Source of the DNA: Fimenecus sp963624605
Lineage (GTDB): Bacteria; Bacillota; Clostridia; Oscillospirales; Acutalibacteraceae
Reading direction: 5' to 3'
NCBI GenBank assembly: GCA_963624605.1
Contig: CAVFQD010000046.1
Span: 1-13,499 of the forward strand
Length of the DNA stretch: 13,499 nucleotides
Part shown: one piece after another, positions 1 to 6,508 of the stretch
Layout of the letters: each line of letters begins with the position of its first letter
How positions within the stretch are numbered: position 1 is the stretch's first letter
The notes under the pieces: generated by a model
What the model saw: the letters and a program-made list of their open reading frames with translations, nothing else
The model's database searches: none
What the model was told of the DNA's origin: nothing
Translations under genes and position numbers: made by a program

Positions 1-41
1 AAATTATATAATATATAAAACTGTCAAAAGGATAAAATTTT

Positions 42-1157
42 ATGCAGATAAATATGGTTGCTCCGTGCATTTTCGGGCTTGAAAGCCTTGTTGCGGACGA
101 ACTTAAAAAAATGGACGCTCAAAATGTGCTCGCCGAAAACGGCAGGATCTTTTTTTCGGGCGATGAAAATATTCTGGCAAGAGCCAATATCCGTTCAAGG
201 TTTTCCGAGAGAATATACATTGATGTCGGCTCTTTTGAGGCGCACAGCTTTGAGGATTTGTTTCAAGGCACAAAAAAATTGCCTTGGGAAAAATGGATTG
301 CGGAATATGACGAATTTCCCGTCAAGGGCTTTTCCGTCAATTCCGACCTTTTCAGCGTGAGCGACTGTCAGTCGATTGTAAAAAAAGCGATTGTCGAACG
401 CCTTAAAAGCATATATAATATTGACTGGTTCGAGGAGACGGGCGCAAGGCACCAGATTGAGTTCTCTATAATCAAGAATAAGGTGCATTTGCTCATTGAC
501 ACCACGGGCGCAGGACTTCATAAGAGAGGCTACAGACCCGTTGCGAACGACGCACCGCTCAAGGAAACGCTTGCGGCGGCGATGTGCAGTCTGTCAAGGC
601 TACGTCCGTATCACACGCTCTATGACCCTATGTGCGGCTCGGGAACAATACTTATCGAGGGCGTAATGCTCGTGCACAACATAGCTCCGGGCGTGAAGAG
701 GAATTTTTCGGCAGAGCGTTTTGAGCAGATCGATTTTGCCGTATGGGACAGGGAAAGGGAGCTTGCCCGCAGTCTTGAAATCCGTGAAAGCGACTTCAAG
801 GCTTACGGCTCGGATATTGACCGAAACGCCCTTGAAATTGCCCGTCAGAACGCAATGCGTGCAGGCGTGTCGGATTATATCGAGCTGCACCGTGCCGACT
901 TAAAGGACTTCAAGCCCGTAACCGAAAGGGGAACGGTAATCTGCAATCCGCCCTACGGTGAGAGAATGCTGTCGCAGGGTCAGGTCGGCGAAATCATAAA
1001 AACAATGGGAAGGGTATTCCCGAGGAAGCACGGCTTCAGCTATTCGGTCATAAGTCCGTCGGAGGACTTTGAGGAGCTGTTTGCGAGGAAAGCCGATAAG
1101 CGCAGAAAGCTTTACAACGGTATGATAAAATGTCAGATGTATATGTATTTCAAATAA
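42..1157 (+). CDS. THUMP-domain class I SAM-dependent RNA methyltransferase (RlmL/YpsC-like)
   Basis: Predicted to methylate guanine N2 in 23S rRNA using S-adenosylmethionine; the Bacillus relative YpsC and E. coli RlmL modify the G2445 region. The 371 residues match a single-domain YpsC-type enzyme rather than the long RlmKL fusion. The first ~165 residues form the THUMP/ferredoxin-like RNA-binding part, ending in KRGYRP at 161-166, a typical signature of this family. The Rossmann methyltransferase part shows the SAM loop DPMCGSGT at 195-202, the acidic ribose contact GSDID at 256-260 and the catalytic motif NPPY at 302-305, as expected for N2-guanine methylation. The ATG at 42 has AAAAGGAT at 26-33 upstream. 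The next gene starts 13 bp after the stop, so the two are probably cotranscribed. The family is clear; the exact target base is inferred. Confidence 0.93.
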   Translation: MQINMVAPCIFGLESLVADELKKMDAQNVLAENGRIFFSGDENILARANIRSRFSERIYIDVGSFEAHSFEDLFQGTKKLPWEKWIAEYDEFPVKGFSVNSDLFSVSDCQSIVKKAIVERLKSIYNIDWFEETGARHQIEFSIIKNKVHLLIDTTGAGLHKRGYRPVANDAPLKETLAAAMCSLSRLRPYHTLYDPMCGSGTILIEGVMLVHNIAPGVKRNFSAERFEQIDFAVWDRERELARSLEIRESDFKAYGSDIDRNALEIARQNAMRAGVSDYIELHRADLKDFKPVTERGTVICNPPYGERMLSQGQVGEIIKTMGRVFPRKHGFSYSVISPSEDFEELFARKADKRRKLYNGMIKCQMYMYFK

Positions 1158-1170
1158 GCGGAGGCATAAA

Positions 1171-2106
1171 ATGAAGCATATTTTTATTGTCAATCCTACC
1201 AGCGGTAAGGGCGGCAGGGTAAAAAAGTTCATTCCGACCTTAGAACAGTACATAAAAGACCACCCCGAGCTTGACGCAGAAATTTATGTTACCGAATTTT
1301 CGGGCGACGGTATGCGTTATGTCAAGCAGAGAGCCAAAACAGGAGAAAATATCAGGTTTTATGCCTGCGGCGGCGACGGTACGCTCTATGAGGTAATAAA
1401 CGGCTCGTATAAATATCCGAACACCGAGTTTGCGGTAATTCCGCTCGGCTCGGGCAACGATTTTGTCAGAATTTTAGGCAACAAGGACGACCTTATTGAT
1501 ATTGACGCACAGGTCAACGGCACCGTTACGAAATTTGACCTTATCAAGGCAGGGGACAGGGTTGCAATTAACCAATGCTCTATGGGTCTTGACGCCGAAA
1601 TATGCGCAAAACAGGCAGATATGAAGAAAATACCGGGTGTAAACGGCGAAGCGGCTTATACGGTATCGCTTTTCTATTGCCTTGCAAAGCGCCTTAATTC
1701 ATATTTCAAGGTAACCGTTGACGATGACAAGACCTATGAGGGCAAAATGCTCTTCTCGCTCTGCGCCAATTCCCGTTGGTACGGCGGCGGATATATGGGT
1801 GCTCCCAAGGCTGTGCCCGACGACGGCTTGCTTGACTGCATTATAGTCAAGAACACCGCAAGCAGATTAAAGCTTGCAGGTCTTGTAAACCAATACAAGA
1901 ACGGTCAGCATCTCGACTGGGATTTTACAAACTTTGTCAGGGGCAAAAAAATGCACATTGAGAGTAAGGCTCCCGCAGCGGTAAATGTTGACGGCGAATG
2001 TCAGTATGTTACCGAGGCAACCTTTGAAATCCTTGAGGGTGCGGCGAACCTTGTAATCCCCACGACCTCGGATTATCTTAAAAGAAAGGCCGACGGAGAA
2101 TTATAA
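1171..2106 (+). CDS. Diacylglycerol kinase family lipid kinase (YegS/DgkB-like)
   Basis: A soluble lipid kinase of the DAGK_cat superfamily, which uses ATP to phosphorylate diacylglycerol or a related lipid at the inner membrane face, recycling it to phosphatidic acid. The 311-residue length is typical. Visible motifs are NPTSGKG at 8-14, the nucleotide-binding GGDGTLYEVING at 67-78 and PLGSGNDFVR at 91-100; the C-terminal half carries the family's VNVDGE strand. There is no signal peptide or membrane helix. The upstream GCGGAGG sequence and 13-bp spacing to the methyltransferase gene suggest one transcript, which ends at the hairpin beginning 16 bp after the stop. The specific lipid cannot be read from sequence; DgkB-type, YegS-type and BmrU-type members look alike at this level. 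Confidence 0.93.
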   Translation: MKHIFIVNPTSGKGGRVKKFIPTLEQYIKDHPELDAEIYVTEFSGDGMRYVKQRAKTGENIRFYACGGDGTLYEVINGSYKYPNTEFAVIPLGSGNDFVRILGNKDDLIDIDAQVNGTVTKFDLIKAGDRVAINQCSMGLDAEICAKQADMKKIPGVNGEAAYTVSLFYCLAKRLNSYFKVTVDDDKTYEGKMLFSLCANSRWYGGGYMGAPKAVPDDGLLDCIIVKNTASRLKLAGLVNQYKNGQHLDWDFTNFVRGKKMHIESKAPAAVNVDGECQYVTEATFEILEGAANLVIPTTSDYLKRKADGEL

Positions 2107-2121
2107 TCGGTAAAAATAACG

Positions 2122-2158
2122 GCGGTATGGATTTTTGACCGGATTCATACCGCTTTTT
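2122..2158 (+). terminator. Rho-independent terminator after the lipid kinase gene
   Basis: GCGGTATGGAT (2122-2132) pairs with ATTCATACCGC (2143-2153), 11 bp including one G-T wobble, and is followed by TTTTT. It lies 16 bp after the lipid kinase stop and ends just before the tRNA promoter. Confidence 0.9.
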
Positions 2159-2170
2159 ATCAAATAACAG

Positions 2171-2200
2171 TTGACAAACAAGGGGTAAAATGTGTATAAT
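2171..2200 (+). promoter_or_regulatory. Sigma-A promoter of the tRNA-Thr gene
   Basis: TTGACA at 2171-2176 and TATAAT at 2195-2200 are both perfect consensus boxes, with an 18-bp spacer. The expected transcription start is about 2207, some 14 bp before the mature tRNA 5' end, so the tRNA is an independent single-gene unit. Confidence 0.88.
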
Positions 2201-2220
2201 ACTTTAGCGTTATGAAAAAC

Positions 2221-2296
2221 GCTGCTATGGCTCAGGTGGTAGAGCACATCCTTGGTAAGGATGAGGTCGGCAGTTCGAGTCTGCCTAGCAGCTCCA
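2221..2296 (+). tRNA. tRNA-Thr (anticodon GGT)
   Basis: A complete 76-nt cloverleaf with encoded CCA. The acceptor stem is GCTGCTA (2221-2227) with TAGCAGC (2286-2292), discriminator T at 2293, CCA at 2294-2296. The D stem is GCTC/GAGC (2230-2233, 2242-2245). The anticodon stem is CATCC/GGATG (2247-2251, 2259-2263) around loop TTGGTAA, giving anticodon GGT at 2254-2256, which reads ACC/ACT threonine codons. The T arm is GGCAG/CTGCC around TTCGAGT. It stands alone, with its own promoter and terminator. Confidence 0.97.
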
Positions 2297-2299
2297 AGG

Positions 2300-2328
2300 A
2301 AAAAGCACTTGCATTGCAAGTGCTTTTT
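2300..2328 (+). terminator. Terminator of the tRNA-Thr transcript
   Basis: Four bases after the CCA end, AAAAAGCACTTGC pairs with GCAAGTGCTTTTT, a long perfect inverted repeat whose right arm ends in a T run. The A-rich left arm makes it potentially bidirectional. Confidence 0.9.
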
Positions 2329-2330
2329 CT

Positions 2331-2555
2331 GCTATTGGGTGCGTCGCACGGCGTCGTCGTTTGCTTCGTATCGTTCGCAACAGCCTTTGGCTGCCTCTCA
2401 CTCACTATGCAACTCCTCCTTTTCCGCAAAAATCACGCTCGGCTCGCCTGCTCGGTTGTAAACGCCCTCACGACGGCTTGCTGTCGCTACCGACTTTTGC
2501 GGATTTGCGGACAGCCGCAAGGGCTGTCCCTACGGATTTTATCAAATTTGATTAT
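2331..2555. other. Gene-free stretch of decayed repeat DNA
   Basis: No credible gene lies here: the open frames have no ribosome binding site, are overlapped on both strands, and have no recognisable product. The sequence is GC-richer than normal spacers here and ends in a copy, on the minus strand, of the GGACAGCC hairpin repeat seen after 9729 and after 13176. I read it as residue of dispersed intergenic repeats inserted behind the tRNA terminator. Confidence 0.6.
2508..2534 (-). repeat. Dispersed hairpin repeat, GGACAGCC/GGCTGTCC module
   Basis: Read on the minus strand this is a 27-bp match to the modules at 9931-9957, 10114-10140 and 13248-13274, differing only in the loop (a C for a T). 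The stem GGACAGCC/GGCTGTCC is intact. It is the only copy in this orientation in the window. Confidence 0.85.
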
Positions 2556-2584
2556 AAAAAAGCGCTCTCATACGAGAACGCTTT
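2555..2584 (-). terminator. Terminator of the B6 operon (minus strand)
   Basis: AAAGCG (2559-2564) pairs with CGCTTT (2579-2584), then one mismatch, then TCTC/GAGA around loop ATAC. On the minus strand the hairpin is followed by a run of six T. It lies 3 bp beyond the stop of the Cys-rich gene, the last gene of the operon. Confidence 0.85.
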
Positions 2585-2587
2585 AAC

Positions 2588-2812
2588 TTATTTTTCCATC
2601 AGCTTTTTGATTACCTTGCCGTAATTTTCCTCTCTGTGCGGAAAAAGGCAGTCCGAGCAATCCTTAATTCCGTTTTCGAGGATTTTGAAATTACCGCCGC
2701 AATCCTCTTTTAAGTAAAGCGGACAGTAACAGAAAAGGCAGTTGAGCTTTTCAAGTCCTTTATGACAGGGATAGAACTCACAGTCCCTGTTCTCAAAAAA
2801 TTTGTAGCTCAT
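2588..2812 (-). CDS. Cysteine-rich small domain protein (PF04071-like)
   Basis: A 74-residue protein with eight cysteines: C11, C16, C25, C28, C30, C38, C52 and C55, in the arrangement CEFYPCH, LNCLFCYCPLY, CGG and CSDCLFPH. This matches the cysteine-rich small domain family, which occurs alone or fused to other enzymes in anaerobes and has no established function. Cysteine pairing suggests zinc or an iron-sulfur cluster, but nothing in the sequence decides which. Its ATG lies one base after the TGA of the radical SAM gene, so the two are almost certainly translationally coupled and may act together. It is the last gene of the minus-strand operon. Confidence 0.85.
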   Translation of the reverse strand: MSYKFFENRDCEFYPCHKGLEKLNCLFCYCPLYLKEDCGGNFKILENGIKDCSDCLFPHREENYGKVIKKLMEK

Positions 2813-2813
2813 A

Positions 2814-3428
2814 TCAGTCTGCCGTATATTCTCTGACTCTTAACGGAATACCCATTTTATCGGCAAGAGCCTGACATGCGTCTATATCTTCTTTTGAAAT
2901 CACATCGACAAGCGAGAATTTAAGCTTTACGCCGTAATTCTTACATTCCTCGGCAAATTTGAGAATTGCGGGGAATGCCTTCTCCTTGAATGCCGGATGG
3001 CAGAGAGCGTCATACTTTTCAGCCGTGGGTGCATTGAGTGAGATTGAAACCGTATCCATAAGCTCGCAAATTTCCTTTGCGGTGGGCTTCTTGTTGATAA
3101 GGTCGGAAAGACCGTTCGTATTTATTCTCAATTTGCATTGAGGAAGCTTTTCCTTAAGATACCTTGCGGTTTTAATCAATACATCGTAAGCGCAGGTGGG
3201 CTCGCCGTATCCGCAGAAGATAATCTCGTCCGAATATCCCGAAAAATCGAATTCGTCAATTTCCTTTTTAACCTGTTCAAACGACGGACTGTGACCCGAA
3301 AACCAAAGCGTATCGGCGTCTCCGACGCTGTCTCCGTTTTTTCTTATACAGAATTCGCATCTGCACGGGCACGCATTTGTGATGTTGAGATAAACATGCC
3401 CCTCAAAGGTATAGACAATGCTTGTCAT
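2814..3428 (-). CDS. Radical SAM protein, TatD-associated type
   Basis: A short radical SAM enzyme (204 residues) that should bind a [4Fe-4S] cluster and cleave S-adenosylmethionine. The cluster motif CxxxCxxC is formed by C20, C24 and C27 (ACPCRCEFC), with an extra cysteine at C22. GYGEPT at 73-78 fills the GGE position. There is no C-terminal SPASM or other auxiliary cluster domain. Overall it resembles the TatD-linked radical SAM family, whose members are fused to or sit next to TatD nucleases; no TatD gene is visible here. RBS AGGAGCG precedes the ATG. It starts 11 bp after the ECF gene and is followed one base later by the Cys-rich gene. The substrate is unknown; a B6-related role is suggested only by context. 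Confidence 0.88.
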   Translation of the reverse strand: MTSIVYTFEGHVYLNITNACPCRCEFCIRKNGDSVGDADTLWFSGHSPSFEQVKKEIDEFDFSGYSDEIIFCGYGEPTCAYDVLIKTARYLKEKLPQCKLRINTNGLSDLINKKPTAKEICELMDTVSISLNAPTAEKYDALCHPAFKEKAFPAILKFAEECKNYGVKLKFSLVDVISKEDIDACQALADKMGIPLRVREYTAD

Positions 3429-3439
3429 ATTTATCGCTC

Positions 3440-3994
3440 CTATTTGATAATTTTTGATTTGAAACTCATCTTGTCAAGAGCAACGGCAACGATATAGTAA
3501 ATTATTGCGCTTCCGACAGCCTGAATAATGCTGAACGGAACGGAGGTCCATGCAGACGGGAAGGTGTAGAGTATTCCCTCGGCAACAAGATAGCCGAAAA
3601 CTGTGATAAGACCTGAAACCACGGGCATACCTGCGGTTGCTTTGTTGAGGATTTTGTTCGGCTTCTTTGTAACCTTGAGAGTGTACATAAGAGCGAACGG
3701 AACTGCGTTCAAAGCCTTGATGACTGCCGTAAACGGAGCCCAAACAGCCGCACCGGCGAGAATATCCGCAAGGCCGCCGCCGATTGCCGCCGCAATCATC
3801 GCATAGGGGAGAGGAAGTATGCATGCCGAAAGGTATATCATACTGTCGCCGAAATGCAGATAGCCGTCGTTGATACCTGTGTTGAACTTAACGAAAGCCG
3901 TCATAACCGCAATAATTGCCGCACAAAGCGCTGTCGTTACTATAAGATAAAGATGATTTGTTTTGACTTTTTTTACTTTTACTTCATTACTCAT
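3440..3994 (-). CDS. ECF transporter S component (TIGR04002-like), probable pyridoxine uptake
   Basis: A 184-residue membrane protein with about five to six hydrophobic segments and few charges, typical of the substrate-binding S subunit of energy-coupling-factor importers. Segments include residues ~13-33, a GYLHFGD stretch leading into ~45-62, the glycine/alanine-rich GGGLADILAG region, and C-terminal helices ending near VAVALDK. The start chosen is the ATG at 3994: its first bases overlap the end of the kinase gene by 8 bp (ATGAGTAA), a classic coupled arrangement. The frame runs open to 4108, but that extension lies inside the kinase gene. No EcfA or EcfT genes are here, so it would share a module encoded elsewhere. 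Pyridoxine as substrate is inferred from the kinase and regulator next door. Confidence 0.85.
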   Translation of the reverse strand: MSNEVKVKKVKTNHLYLIVTTALCAAIIAVMTAFVKFNTGINDGYLHFGDSMIYLSACILPLPYAMIAAAIGGGLADILAGAAVWAPFTAVIKALNAVPFALMYTLKVTKKPNKILNKATAGMPVVSGLITVFGYLVAEGILYTFPSAWTSVPFSIIQAVGSAIIYYIVAVALDKMSFKSKIIK

Positions 3995-4823
3995 TGGTAA
4001 GCATCTCCAAATATTTCTGAAAATTGACTCCGTCGTTACGGTCCGTACCCTCGCGGTAGGAGTCCTTGATTGATTTTTCAAGAAATCTTGTGGCGGATTC
4101 GACGGCATAGACCATACTCGTGCCCTTTACCGCGTGAGCGCAGATGATACTTGAAAAAATATCTCCCGTGCCGGAATAGCTTCCGCCGAAAATTTCCGAT
4201 TTTGAAACGGATACATTGTCCTTTTCAACAAGCAGGTTGCAAATACAGTTCGAGCTGCGCACACCCGTAACTATAACGCACTTGACCTTCCCGACAAGCA
4301 GCGTTCTTGCAATGTTTTCAACCGTTTTAAGGTAGTCGGGACGGGAGCTTTGCATAATAAGGTCTTTGTAGCTGTGCCGTGCGAGTATGCATAGCTCCGT
4401 GATGTTTGGCGTGATTATATCCGCTTTTTTCGCAAGGTGCGCCACCTTGGCGCAGAGTGATTTTGAGTAAGTGCCGTAAACCTGACCGTCGTCAGCCATA
4501 ACGGGGTCAACGACCGTAACCGTGTTTTCGGTTGCAAATTCGTCGATAAAGCCGGAGATAAGCTCGCCTTGTGTTGCGGAGGCGATGTAGCCCGTGAGTA
4601 TGCCGTCAAATTTAACCCCGAGCTTTTTCCACTCGTTGATAAATTTAGAAAGGTCGTTTGTCAGGTCAACGCAATGAAATGAGTCATATCCCGTCTGGTT
4701 TGACAAAACGGCGGTCGGCAGCGGACAACATTCAATTCCGAGGGCAGATATGACGGGCAGAGCCGCCGTAAGAGAACATCTGCCGAAGCCTGATATATCG
4801 TTTACAGCCGCAATCTTCTTCAA
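3987..4823 (-). CDS. pdxK: Pyridoxal/pyridoxine/pyridoxamine kinase
   Basis: Phosphorylates B6 vitamers with ATP, trapping salvaged vitamin as the 5'-phosphate. It belongs to the PfkB/ribokinase superfamily, PdxY/PdxK branch: an N-terminal NDISGFGRCSLTAALPV segment, TAVLSNQTGYDSF, VVDPVMADDG, TPNITE and the C-terminal anion hole GTGD with catalytic Asp221 (numbered from the start used here). I place the start at TTG 4823: AGGTGA sits 4 bp upstream, and it gives the family's usual N-terminus (MKKIAAVNDISG) and a length of 278. In-frame ATGs at 4841 and 4895 are alternatives, but the first has only a weak ribosome site and the second lies in the promoter region. It is the first gene of a four-gene operon and is divergent from a PdxR-type regulator. 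Confidence 0.92.
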   Translation of the reverse strand: MKKIAAVNDISGFGRCSLTAALPVISALGIECCPLPTAVLSNQTGYDSFHCVDLTNDLSKFINEWKKLGVKFDGILTGYIASATQGELISGFIDEFATENTVTVVDPVMADDGQVYGTYSKSLCAKVAHLAKKADIITPNITELCILARHSYKDLIMQSSRPDYLKTVENIARTLLVGKVKCVIVTGVRSSNCICNLLVEKDNVSVSKSEIFGGSYSGTGDIFSSIICAHAVKGTSMVYAVESATRFLEKSIKDSYREGTDRNDGVNFQKYLEMLTNE

Positions 4824-4921
4824 ACAATCACCTACTTGCATTTTTCTCTTATTGCATATATAATATAACTGATTTGTCATTATTAAAATAGCCAAAAATT
4901 AAAAAAGTTAAGGGGTCAGTT
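4824..4921. promoter_or_regulatory. Divergent control region between pdxK and the MocR/PdxR regulator, with inverted repeat
   Basis: This 98-bp AT-rich spacer must hold promoters for both directions. An 8-bp perfect inverted repeat, ATAACTGA at 4865-4872 and TCAGTTAT at 4916-4923, has its right arm on the regulator's start codon. A second partial match to the left arm (TCATTAT, 4877-4883) follows it closely, and TTGCAT occurs twice (4837-4841 region and 4853-4858). These are candidate regulator sites. AAGGGG at 4910-4915 is the regulator's ribosome site. I could not assign -35/-10 boxes with confidence in either direction. Confidence 0.55.
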
Positions 4922-6232
4922 ATGGAGCTGTCAAACAGAGAGCACATTTTATATATGGAGGTTTACGACTACTACAAGTCGCTTATACTCACGGGCAAGC
5001 TGCAAAACGGCTCAAAGCTTCCATCGGTGCGTCGCTGTGCCGTCGAGCTCGGTGTCAGCCGTACAACGGTTGAGAACGCATATTTACTTCTTGCCGCCGA
5101 CGGTTATATCCTCTCAAAGCCGCAGAGCGGATACTATGTAACCGACATTGCCTCATATTCTCAAAAAAAGAGCGGCGTTTCAAAGAAAAGCGAGGAGCGT
5201 AAGAATAAAATTGTTTACGACTTTGCCTCACTTAAAGCGGATAAGGAGAGCTTTGACTTCGATTTGTGGCGCAGATACTTAAAAAGCGCCCTGCGGCAGG
5301 ACGACAGACTGCTTTCCTACGGCGAGGTTCAGGGCGAAACCGAGCTTCGTCAGGTGCTCTCAAAATATATCACGGAAAACAGGAATGTTATGTGTACCGA
5401 AGACGATATTGTTATCGGCGCAGGCGTGCAGAGCCTTTTGCACATACTTTGCGGAATAATCGACGATAAACGCACGGTGTTTTTCAGAGACGCCTCTTTC
5501 TTGCAGGGCATTGCGATTTTTGACGACCACAGGTTTACCGTAACCGACAGGGAAAAGGATGCGGAGGTCATATATATTTCCCCCTCGCACATCAACAGCT
5601 GGGGCGATGTTATGCCCACGCAGGAGCGTTTGGAGCTTATCAGGCAGGCAAAGAAAAACGGCACTCTTATTATAGAGGACGATTACGACAGTGAGTTCGG
5701 ATATTTCAACCGTCCCACACCGTCCCTGCAGGGGCTTGACGGCGGAGAAAATGTCGTGTACCTCGGTACATTTTCAAAGCTTCTTGTGCCGTCGATACGA
5801 ATAAGCTTTATGATACTTCCCGAAAAGCTGAAAACGGCGTACAGGAAAAAGGCGGAGGCATACAGTCAGACAGTATCTACCACCGACCAGATAGCGCTTT
5901 GCCAATTTATCAGAGACGGGCATATGTCAAGGCGTATAAAAAAAGTGAGAAAGCTCTACACGCAAAAAGCTATCGAGCTCAACAATGCGATAAAAGCGGT
6001 TTTCGGCAAAGCGGCAAAAACGCATATCGGGCAGACCGGCTTCATTATAAGGCTTGAGCTTGATTGCGATATTTCGGTTGACGAGATAACACGGCGTGCC
6101 GAAAGCAACGGCATTTCTTTAAGGGGCGGTGAGCAGTCCGACAAGCCGCAGCTGCTTCTGTCGTGCTCGTCAGTCAAAACGCAGGATTTTCTTCCCGCGA
6201 TGCAGCTGCTTAAAAAAGCGATTGAAGGATAA
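4922..6232 (+). CDS. MocR/PdxR-type transcriptional regulator (GntR HTH + aminotransferase-like domain)
   Basis: A 436-residue fusion of an N-terminal GntR winged helix-turn-helix (about 8-78; GSKLPSVRRCAVELGVSRTTVENAY) and a fold-type-I aminotransferase-like domain (about 110-436) that senses pyridoxal 5'-phosphate. The PLP site is intact: IIEDDYDSEF at 250-259 and GTFSKLLVPS with the Schiff-base lysine at K286. In Gram-positive bacteria, PdxR members of this family control PLP synthesis or salvage. Here the gene is divergent from pdxK and a probable B6 transporter, which strongly suggests local control of B6 salvage, probably with autoregulation. No PLP-synthase genes (pdxS/pdxT) are in view. 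Other MocR subfamilies (GabR, TauR) are excluded only by context. Confidence 0.92.
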   Translation: MELSNREHILYMEVYDYYKSLILTGKLQNGSKLPSVRRCAVELGVSRTTVENAYLLLAADGYILSKPQSGYYVTDIASYSQKKSGVSKKSEERKNKIVYDFASLKADKESFDFDLWRRYLKSALRQDDRLLSYGEVQGETELRQVLSKYITENRNVMCTEDDIVIGAGVQSLLHILCGIIDDKRTVFFRDASFLQGIAIFDDHRFTVTDREKDAEVIYISPSHINSWGDVMPTQERLELIRQAKKNGTLIIEDDYDSEFGYFNRPTPSLQGLDGGENVVYLGTFSKLLVPSIRISFMILPEKLKTAYRKKAEAYSQTVSTTDQIALCQFIRDGHMSRRIKKVRKLYTQKAIELNNAIKAVFGKAAKTHIGQTGFIIRLELDCDISVDEITRRAESNGISLRGGEQSDKPQLLLSCSSVKTQDFLPAMQLLKKAIEG

Positions 6233-6241
6233 CCGCTTTTT
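6213..6241 (+). terminator. Weak terminator-like hairpin across the regulator stop codon
   Basis: AAAAAGCG (6213-6220) can pair with CGCTTTTT (6234-6241), ending in a T run. The stem is only 3 GC pairs plus A-T pairs and includes the last codons of the gene, so it is marginal on its own. Confidence 0.4.
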
Positions 6242-6292
6242 GTGCTGCTTCGGAACATTCAATTTATGCAAAAAATCCTGCAAATGAGAAAA

Positions 6293-6323
6293 TTTTTGAC
6301 TATGCACGATGTATAGTCAAAAA
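6293..6323. terminator. Strong symmetrical hairpin downstream of the MocR/PdxR gene
   Basis: TTTTTGACTATGCA and TGTATAGTCAAAAA form a 14-bp stem with one G-T wobble and a 3-base loop CGA. The T run on the 5' arm and A run on the 3' arm make it look the same on both strands, but a T tail after the stem is missing on each. It is probably a transcript 3' end or processing structure for the regulator. Confidence 0.55.
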
Positions 6324-6472
6324 TCGGGTAAAAATCGGTGTAAAGCATTTTGCTTTACAAAAATGTCTAAAACAAACCTTGATTTATCAAGTTTTTAACA
6401 TTTTGAACATACTTTTGAACATTTTTTCTGATTAAAAGTTTCCTGCCAAAAATTGGGAAAAGTGCATACGCC
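6324..6472. other. Structured AT-rich spacer without a gene
   Basis: No coding frame is supported. It holds a 9-bp hairpin TGTAAAGCA/TGCTTTACA (6339-6359, loop TTT), a 6-bp hairpin CTTGAT/ATCAAG (6378-6391) followed by TTTTT, and a tandem pair of TTTTGAACAT (6401-6410 and 6413-6422). CTTTACAAAAAT occurs at 6353-6364 and again at 6472-6483, the second copy overlapping the promoter below. Confidence 0.6.
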
Positions 6473-6502
6473 TTTACAAAAATCGACTCATATATGTATA
6501 AT
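6473..6502 (+). promoter_or_regulatory. Candidate promoter of an intergenic small RNA
   Basis: TTTACA (6473-6478, five of six consensus) and TATAAT (6497-6502, perfect) with an 18-bp spacer point rightward into gene-free DNA. The next thing downstream is a hairpin with a T-rich tail, not a gene on this strand. Confidence 0.6.
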
Positions 6503-6508
6503 CCGAGT

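Noticed and set aside
2101..2586. Open frames of 65-124 codons overlapping the tRNA gene on both strands
   Set aside because: They translate the tRNA and its antisense (the familiar QTRTADL and RLELPTSS artefact peptides) and run through terminator and repeat DNA; no ribosome sites.
3995..4108. Extended N-terminus for the ECF S component
   Set aside because: The extra 38 residues are arginine/threonine-rich, overlap the pdxK coding sequence and precede an ATG with a classic 8-bp coupled overlap.
4824..4921. PLP or thiamine riboswitch ahead of the B6 operon
   Set aside because: The spacer is under 100 bp, AT-rich and without conserved riboswitch cores; the divergent PLP-sensing regulator is a sufficient explanation.
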